Source: Streptomyces eurythermus (GTDB lineage Bacteria; Actinomycetota; Actinomycetes; Streptomycetales; Streptomycetaceae). From it: a stretch of DNA of 64,000 bases. The DNA is taken from assembly GCF_014649115.1 (NCBI RefSeq), contig NZ_BMSK01000003.1, positions 124,001 through 188,000 of the forward strand. Reading direction: 5' to 3'. Numbering within the stretch: position 1 is the stretch's first letter; each line of letters starts with the position of its first letter. The notes under the pieces are model-generated. The model was not told where the DNA came from and made no database searches. It saw only the letters and a program-made list of their open reading frames with translations. Shown one piece after another: positions 18,269 to 25,366 of this stretch. A program made the translations under genes and the position numbers.

Positions 18269-19262
18269 CCCTCAGGCCGACGGCACTCAGGCCGGTGGCT
18301 CTCTGCCGGTGGCCCTCGGCTTGGCGGTCCTCGGCCGGTGGTCCTCGGCTTGGCGGGTCTCGGCCCGGTGGCCTTTAGCTCGGCGGTTCTCGGCTTGGTG
18401 ACCTTGAGGCCGGTGGCTCTCAGCGGGTGGCCCTCAGCTTGGCGGTTTTTGGCCTGATGACCTTTAGTCCGGTGGTTCTCGGCTTGGTGACCTTGAGGCC
18501 GGTGGCTCTCAGCCGGTGGCCCTCAGCTTGGCGGGTCTCGGCTTGATGACCTTTAGCCCGGTGGTCCTCGGCCTGGTGACCTTCAGGCCGGTGGCTCTCA
18601 GCCGATGACCCTCAGCCCGGCGGTCTTCGGCCCGGCGGTCTTCGGCTCGGCGGTCCTCAGCTTGGCGGTCCTCGGCCTGGTGACCTTTAGTCCGGCGGTT
18701 CTCGGCCTGGTGACCTTCAGGCCGGTGGCTCTCAGCCGGTGGCCCTCAGCTTGGCGGGTCTCGGCTTGATGACCTTTAGCCCGGTGGTCCTCGGCCTGGT
18801 GACCTTCAGGCCGGTGGCTCTCAGCCGATGACCCTCAGCCCGGCGGTCTTCGGCCCGGCGGTCTTCGGCCCGGCGGTCCTCAGCTTGGCGGTCCTCAGCT
18901 TGGCGGTCCTCGGCCTGGTGACCTTTAGTCCGGCGGTTCTCGGCCTGGTGACCTTCAGGCCGGCGGCCCTCAGCTGATGCCCCTCAGCTTGGCGGTCCTC
19001 GGCCCGGTGACCTTTAGCCCGGTGGTCCTCGGCCTGGTGACCTTCAGGCCGGTGGCTCTCAGCCGGTGGCCCTCGGCTCGGCGGGTCTCGGCCCGGTGAC
19101 CTTCAGCCCCGCGGTCCTCGGCCTGGTGACCATCAGGCCGACGGCCCTCAGCCGATGACCCTCCGCTCGGCGGTCCTTGGCCCGGCAGTCCTTGGCCCGA
19201 TGGCTCTCGGCTCGGCGGTTCTCGGCTCGGCGGTCTTCGGCACGGTGGCTCTCGGTCCGCCG
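18269..19262. repeat. minisatellite array of ~15-bp subunits (about 65 copies)
   Basis: The region is built almost only from variants of GGCGGTCCTCGGCCT, GGTGACCTTCAGGCC, GGTGGCTCTCAGCC and GGTGACCTTTAGTCC. Copies of a higher-order block recur: 18501-18648 and 18724-18870 are nearly identical, 223 bp apart. Subunits are mostly 15 bp but some are 14 or 16, so frames break; TTTAG places stops in one frame. The ends of neighbouring open frames translate into pentapeptide-like runs, but this is a by-product of the 15-bp period. No gene is supported here. It separates the convergent methyltransferase and murQ genes. Confidence 0.9.
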
Positions 19263-19282
19263 GCCCTGTGGCCGGGGGTGGG

Positions 19283-20206
19283 TCAGTCGGGCGCGTGGGC
19301 CAGGGCGGCGCGCAGGTGGCCGCCCGACTCCCGAAGCAGACGGGCGGCCGTGGGGCCGTCGACGCCGGCGAGCAGGGCCAGGATGGCGTGCTTCACCTCG
19401 CCGCCGGTCTCCGTGAGGGCCCGGTCGATCTCGGCGTCCCCGGCGCCCGTGGCCAGGGCGACGATCCGGTGCGAGCGGGCCCGGAGCTTGGCGTTGGAGG
19501 CGCGCACGTCGACCATCAGGTTCCCGTACGTCTTGCCGAGCCGGATCATCGTGATCGTCGACAGCATGTTCAGCACCAGCTTCTGGGCCGTGCCCGCCTT
19601 CAGCCGGGTGGAGCCGGTGATCAGCTCCGGACCGACGACCACCTCGATACGGTGCTCGGCGGCGGATCCCAGCGCGCTGTGCTCGTTGCAGGCCAGGCCG
19701 ACGGTCAGCGCGCCGAGGGCGCGGGCGTGCTCGACGGCGCCGACGGCGTACGGGGTGCGGCCGGAGGCGGAGACGCCCACCACGCTGTCGTCCGGGGTGA
19801 TCTTCAGCGCGTCCAGGTCCCGGCGGGCCAGCTCGGCGGAGTCCTCCGCGCCCTCCACGGAGGTGACCATCGCCGCGGGGCCGCCCGCGATCAGGCCCAC
19901 GACCTGGTCCGGGTCGGTGTTGAAGGTGGGCGGGCACTCGGAGGCGTCCAGCACGCCCAGCCGCCCGGCGGTGCCGGCCCCGGCGTAGACGAGCCGGCCG
20001 CCGCGGCTCATGCGCTCGGCCACGGCGTCGATGGCGGCGGCGATCCTCGGCAGCTGCCCGGCCACGGCGCCGGGCACGCCCGCGTCCTCGCCGTTCATCA
20101 GCCGGGCGATCTCCAGGGTGGGCAGCTGATCGATGCCGGCCAGCTCGGGCCGGAAGGCCTCGGTGGTCAGGGAGGCCAGCTGACTGCGCAGGTCGTGAGA
20201 GGTCAT
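19283..20206 (-). CDS. murQ: N-acetylmuramic acid 6-phosphate etherase
   Basis: 307 residues, SIS-fold enzyme that cleaves the lactyl ether of MurNAc 6-phosphate to give GlcNAc 6-phosphate and D-lactate in peptidoglycan recycling. The signature GAGTAGRLGVLDASECPPTFNTDP contains the catalytic glutamate; GVSASGRTPY, TGSTRLKAGTAQKLVLNM and GKTYGNLMVDV also match MurQ. It follows the RpiR-type regulator on the same strand with a 46-bp gap, a common murR-murQ arrangement. Its 3' end abuts the tandem array. Confidence 0.94.
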   Translation of the reverse strand: MTSHDLRSQLASLTTEAFRPELAGIDQLPTLEIARLMNGEDAGVPGAVAGQLPRIAAAIDAVAERMSRGGRLVYAGAGTAGRLGVLDASECPPTFNTDPDQVVGLIAGGPAAMVTSVEGAEDSAELARRDLDALKITPDDSVVGVSASGRTPYAVGAVEHARALGALTVGLACNEHSALGSAAEHRIEVVVGPELITGSTRLKAGTAQKLVLNMLSTITMIRLGKTYGNLMVDVRASNAKLRARSHRIVALATGAGDAEIDRALTETGGEVKHAILALLAGVDGPTAARLLRESGGHLRAALAHAPD

Positions 20207-20252
20207 AAGGGGGGTGGCTCTCTCCGGTACGGGGACGTGCTGTCCCTACGGT

Positions 20253-21158
20253 CTATCGCGAAGCGCTCCGGTGCCGGTGCGCCAGCGCCTCGTAGGACGC
20301 GGCCAGCGCCGGTGCCGCCGTCTCGTACGTCCGCTGCGCCACCCCGACGAACAGACAGTCCACCACCAGCAACTGACTGGTCCGGGAGGACATCGCGGCG
20401 GGCCGCAGCTCCGTCTCCCGCGAGGTCGACGTGGTCAGCACGAGATCGGCGTACTGGGTGACCGGCGCGTCCGGCCGCCCGGTGACGGCCACCGTCGTCG
20501 CCCCGCGCTCGAAGGCGACCCGCAGCGGCTCGATGACGTCCCCCGTCGTCCCGGAATGCGTGATCGCGATCGCCACATCGCCCGAACGGAGCTGCACGGC
20601 GTTGGTGACCGCCAGATGCGGGTCGCTGTGCGCGTGGGCTATAAGGCCTATCCGCAGCAGCTTCTGGGTGAGGTCCTGGGCGACCAGCCCGGACGCGCCC
20701 ACGCCGTACACATCGGTGCGCCGGGCCGCGACCAGCGCGGTGACGGCCGCGCCGAGCTGCCCGGTGTCGAGTCCGGCGGCCGTGTCGGCGAGGGTCTGCT
20801 GCTCCTCGTAGGCCAGCTTGGCGACGACGTCGTCCAGGGAGTCGTCCACCGCGATGTCGGTGGTGATCGCGGGCGCGCGGCCGGACTGCTGCTGGGCGGC
20901 GAGTCCGGCCAGGGCGAGCCGCAGGTCCCGGTAGCCGGGGTAGCCCAGCAGCCGGGCGGTGCGCACGACGGTGGCCTCGCTGGTGCCGGTGAGTTCGGCG
21001 AGGCCGGTGACCGTGAGGGCGGCGCAGCCGGCCGGGTCGTTGGCGACGGCCTCGGCGACCCGCTGCATGGACCGGGTCATGGAGGGGGCGAGCGTGCGCA
21101 CCTTCGCGGCGAGGGAGCCGACCGGACTGCCGAAAATTTCCTTCACGTCCTGGGTCAC
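20253..21158 (-). CDS. RpiR/MurR family transcriptional regulator
   Basis: 301 residues from a GTG at 21158; the longer open frame upstream is antisense to other genes. N-terminal RpiR helix-turn-helix (AALTVTGLAELTGTSEATVVRTARLLGYPGYRDL, about residues 42-80) and a C-terminal SIS sugar-phosphate domain (DVYGVGASGLVAQDLTQKL, ITHSGTTGDVIEPLRVA). Standing directly before murQ, it likely senses MurNAc 6-phosphate or GlcNAc 6-phosphate and controls murQ. An inverted pair of palindromic sites covers its start (21130-21177), pointing to autoregulation. Confidence 0.9.
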   Translation of the reverse strand: MTQDVKEIFGSPVGSLAAKVRTLAPSMTRSMQRVAEAVANDPAGCAALTVTGLAELTGTSEATVVRTARLLGYPGYRDLRLALAGLAAQQQSGRAPAITTDIAVDDSLDDVVAKLAYEEQQTLADTAAGLDTGQLGAAVTALVAARRTDVYGVGASGLVAQDLTQKLLRIGLIAHAHSDPHLAVTNAVQLRSGDVAIAITHSGTTGDVIEPLRVAFERGATTVAVTGRPDAPVTQYADLVLTTSTSRETELRPAAMSSRTSQLLVVDCLFVGVAQRTYETAAPALAASYEALAHRHRSASR

Positions 21159-21177
21159 ACGTGAAAGATATTTTCGG
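21130..21177. promoter_or_regulatory. double operator candidate for the RpiR-type regulator
   Basis: CCGAAAATTTCCTTCAC (21130-21146) and GTGAAAGATATTTTCGG (21161-21177) are inverted copies matching at 15 of 17 positions around a 14-bp spacer. Each copy holds a GAAA/TTTC dyad of the kind bound by RpiR proteins. The left copy covers codons 5-10 of the regulator; the right one lies just upstream. Confidence 0.65.
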
Positions 21178-21213
21178 TTCGGTGTCCCGGTCAAGAGTGC
21201 GCACAATGGGTGC

Positions 21214-21597
21214 ATGGACCCCATCAGCCCCCTGGAACAGGCGTTGCACGCGGCCCGCGCCCTGGTGCTCGCGGACCTGGTCGCGCGCGAGGTCGCCGAG
21301 GCCGACGTGGTCTCGCTGGTGGAGGAGTCCATCGCCCAGCGCCGCTGGTGGGTCGAGCAGTGGCCGGACGGCGCCGCCTTCGTCGCCGGGCTGGTCGCCC
21401 AGGACGTGCAGGACGCCCTGCTGGAGCGGTACGGCCGCTGGCCGCTGTGCCCGGTGTGCGGCTCCGGCGACCCGCACGCCCTGGACGTGGAACCGGAACT
21501 GGGCCCCGACCCGCACTGGGTGTGCCACAAGGCGGGCGTGAAGGTCGCGGCGGTGGGATCGCTGGGCGCGGCCACCGGGGGAACGGTCTCGTCGTGA
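21214..21597 (+). CDS. conserved hypothetical protein with a zinc-ribbon-like CPVC motif
   Basis: 127 residues. The first two thirds are helical and acidic (SPLEQALHAARALVLADLVAREVAEADVVSLVEES); the C-terminal part contains CPVCGSGDPHAL...HWVCHKAG, a probable metal site. It is known to me only as a conserved Streptomyces hypothetical. Its stop overlaps the GTG start of the DUF4031 gene (GTGA), so the two are translationally coupled. It is divergent from the RpiR regulator, 55 bp away, and may share that operator. Confidence 0.75.
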   Translation: MDPISPLEQALHAARALVLADLVAREVAEADVVSLVEESIAQRRWWVEQWPDGAAFVAGLVAQDVQDALLERYGRWPLCPVCGSGDPHALDVEPELGPDPHWVCHKAGVKVAAVGSLGAATGGTVSS

Positions 21598-21869
21598 CCC
21601 TGTACGTCGACCCGCCCGCCTGGCCCGGGCACGGCCGCCTGTGGTCCCACCTGGTCAGCGACGCCTCGTACGACGAACTGCACGCCTTCGCCGCCCGGTT
21701 GGGCCTGCCCCGGCGGGCCTTCGACGGCGACCACTACGACCTCCCGGAGCGCCGGTACGCGGACGCGGTGGCGGCGGGGGCGGTGGAGGTCAGCAGCCGG
21801 GAAGTGGTCCGGCTGCTGCGGGAGTCGGGGCTGCGCCGGCCCAAGGGGCTGCGGGCGCGGGGCGGCTAG
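21594..21869 (+). CDS. DUF4031 family protein
   Basis: 91 residues, GTG start. The sequence TLYVDPPAWPGHGRLWSHLVSDASYDELHAFAARLGLPRRAFDGDHYDLPERRY is characteristic of DUF4031, a short actinobacterial family with conserved Asp/His residues (DPPxWPGHGRLWSHL, DGDHYD). Function unknown; the conserved His/Asp pattern could suit metal binding. Overlaps the preceding gene by four bases. Confidence 0.8.
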   Translation: MTLYVDPPAWPGHGRLWSHLVSDASYDELHAFAARLGLPRRAFDGDHYDLPERRYADAVAAGAVEVSSREVVRLLRESGLRRPKGLRARGG

Positions 21870-21883
21870 ATCCGGGGGCGGCG

Positions 21884-22987
21884 TCAGGAGCGGCGCAGAT
21901 ACAGCCCGAGTCCGGTTTCCATGCCGTGCTCGTCGTGGGCCGTCCGTTCCTCCTCCACGGTCGCCCGGACGAAGCCCGCGCGGGCCGCGACCCGCTGCGA
22001 GGCGGTGTTGCCGTGCTCGATGGTCAGCAGTACCAGGTCGACGTCCTCGCGGGCCAGCGCCCACTCGGTCAGCGCGCGCAGCGCCTCGGTCGCGTAGCCC
22101 TGGCCGCGGGCCTCCTCCACGAGGTCGTAGCCGATCTCCACCCGGCCCTCCTCGTCGGGGGCGCCGTGGAAGCCGATGCCGCCGAGGGCGCGGCCGTCCT
22201 CGTTCCGGACGACGGCGAAGACCCCGAACTCCGGCCGGTGCACGCCCGCTTGGTACGCCTTCACCAGAATGCCGGCGGCCTGCTGGGTGCCGGTGTACGG
22301 CTCGCCGCCGAGCCAGTCGAAGCCGCCGTCGCCGCCGAGGCGCAGATCGTGGGCGACGGCCGGGCGGAGGCCGGTGAGGGTGCACCGCTCGGTGGGTATG
22401 ACCAGGTTGTTGCGCCAGCGCCACTCGGTGACCGGGGCGCGGCCGGGCAGTTCGCCGCGGCCGGTGGCCCACAGCAGGGTCGGCCAGGGCTCGGGGCCCG
22501 GCTGGACGTGCGGGAAGATCCAGGTCAGGAGGGACTCGGCGAGGTCCGCGGAGGGCTCGTAGGGCAGGCCGAGGCCCTGGGCCATGTCATGGGTGTGCAG
22601 CAGCACCTCGGCGACGCCCATCGCCGCGAAGCCCGCGCGGTCGGCGCTGCCGTACGGGTAGGGGTGGTAGGCGCGCACCCCGGGCGGGGCGGTGTCGACG
22701 GCCGCCGCCAGCAGGCCGCCGGTCGCGTTGATGACCTGGAGCAGGTCCGCGTTGCCCGCACCCTTGTCGGGGGTCAGCTCGAAGGGGACGTAGTCGTCCT
22801 GGGCGCGTGCGACGAGGTTGGAGGCGTAGGCCACCAGGTCGTCGGCGATGTGCACGGCCGTGGCGCGGCAGTCCCACTCCAGCCTCCCGGCCGTGACGGC
22901 CGTCCAGTCGCGGTCCACCGCCGGGCGCAGGGCCGCGAGGCAGCCCGCGACGGCCTCGGTCACGTCATCGCCGTTCATCGATCGCAT
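21884..22987 (-). CDS. maleylpyruvate-isomerase/DinB-like domain fused to a GNAT acetyltransferase
   Basis: 367 residues. Residues 1-190 look like the mycothiol-dependent MDMPI/DinB-type helical bundle (WDCRATAVHIADDLVAYASNL, GFAAMGVAEVLLHTHDMAQGLGL, with the His residues expected for a metal site). Residues 195-367 are a GNAT domain of the RimJ type (NNLVIPTERCTLTGLRPA, GRVEIGYDLVEEARGQGYATEALRALTEWAL, NTASQRVAARAGF). The two domains are in one frame without a sign of error. AGGG precedes the ATG at 22987 by seven bases. The acceptor is unknown; thiol-linked detoxification is possible but unproven. Confidence 0.78.
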   Translation of the reverse strand: MRSMNGDDVTEAVAGCLAALRPAVDRDWTAVTAGRLEWDCRATAVHIADDLVAYASNLVARAQDDYVPFELTPDKGAGNADLLQVINATGGLLAAAVDTAPPGVRAYHPYPYGSADRAGFAAMGVAEVLLHTHDMAQGLGLPYEPSADLAESLLTWIFPHVQPGPEPWPTLLWATGRGELPGRAPVTEWRWRNNLVIPTERCTLTGLRPAVAHDLRLGGDGGFDWLGGEPYTGTQQAAGILVKAYQAGVHRPEFGVFAVVRNEDGRALGGIGFHGAPDEEGRVEIGYDLVEEARGQGYATEALRALTEWALAREDVDLVLLTIEHGNTASQRVAARAGFVRATVEEERTAHDEHGMETGLGLYLRRS

Positions 22988-23014
22988 GGGCGCACCCTAG
23001 GCGGCCCGCTTCCC

Positions 23015-23659
23015 TCAGGTCGACAGCATTTCCAGCTCGGAGGAGAGGTTGTAGCGGGCGGTGGCCTCCCAGCGCTCCCGGCCGTAGGGGGTGTGGAACA
23101 GGCGGGGCAGGCCGAGGAGTTGGCGAAGAACAGCCGAACGCCCGTCCCTGAAGGCGTCGTTGGGCACGAAGTGGTACTCCTCGTGGATCCCGGCGGTGTA
23201 GACGGCGTACGCGGACGGGGGCGCGGCCAGAATCGCGAGGTCGGCGTCGCACAGCACCTGGCCGTCGGCGTCGTCGGGGGCCGGGTCGTGGCCGACGGTG
23301 AGCCGGACCAGCCGGGCCACCTCGGCCGTCTTCGCGTCCGGAAGGCCGGCCTCCGGCAGGGCGCGCTCGGCCAGCCGCGCGGACCGCTCCTCGTTCTCGG
23401 ACCGCTCCGGGAGGTAGACGGCGTCGTGGAACCAGGCGGCCAGCCGGACCACGTCCGGGTCGGCCGCGTACCGCTCGAGGGTGTCGACGTGGTCGAGTAC
23501 GGCGGTGAGGTGCGCCACGGTGTGGTAGTGGCGCTGCGGCTCCTGCCAGCGGGCGAGCAGGTTGTCGGCGTACGGGGCGGGGTCGGGGCCGCCGCCGGGG
23601 GCGCGGGCGGCCTCCAGGGCGCGGGTGAAGCGGAGTCGCAGGGCGTCGAGGTCGGCCAT
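23015..23659 (-). CDS. predicted HD-type metal-dependent phosphohydrolase
   Basis: 214 residues, helical. The residues HYHTVAHLTAVLDHVD and LAAWFHDAVY (His-Asp) form the HD-like site of the COG4339 group of small predicted hydrolases. ENEERSARLAERALPEAGLP and a later CDADLAILAAPP also fit the family. It lies 27 bp downstream of no gene on its strand; it is transcribed in the same direction as the preceding MDMPI-GNAT gene and may be its upstream operon partner. The substrate is unknown. Confidence 0.75.
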   Translation of the reverse strand: MADLDALRLRFTRALEAARAPGGGPDPAPYADNLLARWQEPQRHYHTVAHLTAVLDHVDTLERYAADPDVVRLAAWFHDAVYLPERSENEERSARLAERALPEAGLPDAKTAEVARLVRLTVGHDPAPDDADGQVLCDADLAILAAPPSAYAVYTAGIHEEYHFVPNDAFRDGRSAVLRQLLGLPRLFHTPYGRERWEATARYNLSSELEMLST

Positions 23660-23737
23660 GCCCCCATTCTTCCGCGCCGGTCGTGGAACGCCGCCTCCCG
23701 CCTGCCCGCCGCCTCCCGCGTGCCGGTGGTCCGCCGG

Positions 23738-23803
23738 CCGTCCCGTTCGTGCGGCTGGCCCCCGTTCGTACGGCTGGCCCCCGTTCGTACGGCTGGCGCC
23801 GGG
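23738..23803. repeat. three tandem copies of an ~19-bp repeat
   Basis: GGCCCCCGTTCGTACGGCT-like units follow each other in the gap before cutC, the last one ending in GGCTGGCGCC. A similar GTTCGT-based triplication is found at 27573-27641 and another at 39280-39360. Confidence 0.7.
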
Positions 23804-23823
23804 GGACGGGCATACTCTTGAAT

Positions 23824-23835
23824 TGGACTAGACCT
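23824..23835. promoter_or_regulatory. DasR-type (dre-like) operator candidate
   Basis: TGGACTAGACCT differs from the dre core TGGTCTAGACCA at two positions (the fourth and the last). It lies 36 bp before the cutC start, in a promoter position. DasR is the GlcN6P/GlcNAc6P-sensing GntR regulator of amino-sugar use in Streptomyces. Confidence 0.55.
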
Positions 23836-23870
23836 GTAGTCGCCCGACGAATGCCGATGAATGGGGTGCC

Positions 23871-24575
23871 ATGAGCAAGCGTGCAGTCCTGGAGGTGATC
23901 GCCCTCGACCTCGAGGACGCGGTCGCCGCCCAGGCCGGAGGCGCGGACCGGCTGGAGCTGGTCACCGAGATGGCGGCCGACGGGCTCACCCCCGCGCCCG
24001 CCACCGTCGCCGCGATCCGCGCCGCCGTCGACATCGACCTGCGCGTGATGCTCCGCATCGCGGGCGGCTTCGCGGCCGGCGACCTGGACCGGCTGGTCGG
24101 CCTGGCCGGCGAGCTGCGGGAGGCCGGCGCCGACCAGTTCGTGCTCGGGTTCCTCGCCGAGGACGGCGGCGCCGACGTGGCCGCAGTGGAGCGGGTCGTC
24201 GACGCGCTTGACGGCTGCCCGTGGACCTTCCACCGGGCGATCGACCGGGCCGCCGACCGGGACGCCCTGCGCAAGCAGCTCGCCGACCTGCCCGGCCTGG
24301 ACACCTACCTCACCGCGGGCGCCGCCTCCGGCGTGGACGACGGCCTGCCCACGCTGCTCGCCGAGGCGGCGCAGGGCGGCGGCCCGGGCTACGAGCAGCA
24401 GATCATGGTCGGCGGCGGGCTGCGCCTCGACCATGTGGCCCGGCTCCGCGAGGGCGGGATCGACGCGTTCCACATCGGCGGCGCGGCCCGCCCCGCCGGC
24501 TGGCGGGGGCCGGTCTCGGCGGAGGTGGTCGCCCAGTGGCGTACCGCGCTGGACGGGGACGACGACAGGGCCTAG
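23871..24575 (+). CDS. cutC: CutC family protein (copper homeostasis protein)
   Basis: 234 residues, TIM-barrel CutC family: LEVIALDLEDAVAAQAGGADRLELVTEMAADGLTPAP at the start, WTFHRAIDRAAD in the middle, and MVGGGLRLDHVARL...FHIGGAARP at the end. The family is named for copper tolerance but its biochemical role is disputed. Here it stands near murQ and behind a DasR-like site, which would fit a role in amino-sugar metabolism better than in copper handling. Its last four bases overlap the convergent membrane-protein gene. Confidence 0.87.
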   Translation: MSKRAVLEVIALDLEDAVAAQAGGADRLELVTEMAADGLTPAPATVAAIRAAVDIDLRVMLRIAGGFAAGDLDRLVGLAGELREAGADQFVLGFLAEDGGADVAAVERVVDALDGCPWTFHRAIDRAADRDALRKQLADLPGLDTYLTAGAASGVDDGLPTLLAEAAQGGGPGYEQQIMVGGGLRLDHVARLREGGIDAFHIGGAARPAGWRGPVSAEVVAQWRTALDGDDDRA

Positions 24576-25324
24576 TCCCGCACCGCGCCGGACGGGGACG
24601 ACGCCGGCTGCTTCCGCACCGGGTGCAGGCACAGCGGGGTCGTGCCGTTCGCGCTGTACTGGAGGTAGGCGTAGTAGTCGCCGTCCGCGCAGTACCCGTT
24701 GTGCTGCTCGGTGACCAGGTACTGGGCGTCCGGCGAGTCGCAGGGCACGTTCCTGAGGTCCTGGTGGGGCCACTCGCGGTCGTTGTGCGCGCACGCCCCG
24801 ACCGAGAGCGGCTCGGTGTTCTTCCGGGGCTGGAAGCGCACCCGGGACGGCTCGTCGGAGCCGCCGGCCGCGAGCAGGACGGGCACGGCGATCACCAGCG
24901 CGGCCAGGACGGCGAGCGGGAGCAGCACGGCCGGCCGCCGCAGCAGCGGTCGGCCGGGGTCCAGCGGCGGGCGCCAGGCGGCCGTGGCCGGTGCCGGCAG
25001 CTTCCGGATCCGGGCCAGCGCACCGAGGTTGAGCAGCAGGGTGGCCGGCGTGATCAACACCGACAGCGGCCCCCACCAGCCCCGTACCAGGGTGTCCCGC
25101 TGCATCCGGCGGAACACGGCCAGCGCGCAGGTGCGGCACAGCGTGTCCCGCCGCCGCAGCAGCCGCATCATCACCACCATGCCCTGGTGCCCGCGCACCG
25201 TCACCGGCGCGGCGGGCATCGCCCCGCACACCTCGCACGCCGTCCCGGGGACGGGCGGGTACGGCGCCCCGGGCTGCTGGTACGGGTACGCGGGATACGG
25301 GGAGTGGGGGTACGGCGTGCTCAA
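24572..25324 (-). CDS. membrane protein with N-terminal zinc-ribbon-like motifs
   Basis: 250 residues. A Pro/Tyr-rich N-terminus (PYPHSPYPAYPYQQPGAPYPP) is followed by CEVCG...LCRTC, which may bind zinc, two transmembrane segments (about residues 84-103 and 132-152) and an extracellular C-terminal domain with several cysteines (VGACAHND, VPCDSPDAQYLV, NGYCADGDYYAYLQY, PLCLHP). The outside domain has the look of LppU/SCO3897-type small secreted domains found in other Streptomyces membrane proteins. Function unknown. Confidence 0.72.
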   Translation of the reverse strand: MSTPYPHSPYPAYPYQQPGAPYPPVPGTACEVCGAMPAAPVTVRGHQGMVVMMRLLRRRDTLCRTCALAVFRRMQRDTLVRGWWGPLSVLITPATLLLNLGALARIRKLPAPATAAWRPPLDPGRPLLRRPAVLLPLAVLAALVIAVPVLLAAGGSDEPSRVRFQPRKNTEPLSVGACAHNDREWPHQDLRNVPCDSPDAQYLVTEQHNGYCADGDYYAYLQYSANGTTPLCLHPVRKQPASSPSGAVRD

Positions 25325-25366
25325 CGGGGGCCTCTCCAGGGGGACATGCCGGAACGGATCAGCACC

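Noticed and set aside
19059..19282. Pentapeptide-repeat-like translation at the end of the second array
   Set aside because: It follows from the 15-bp period; subunits of 14 and 16 bp and TTTAG stops break the frame within a few hundred bases.
20253..22472. Extended N-terminus (to 739 residues) of the RpiR regulator
   Set aside because: The extension is antisense to 21214-21869 and the MDMPI-GNAT region; the GTG at 21158 gives the usual 300-residue length.
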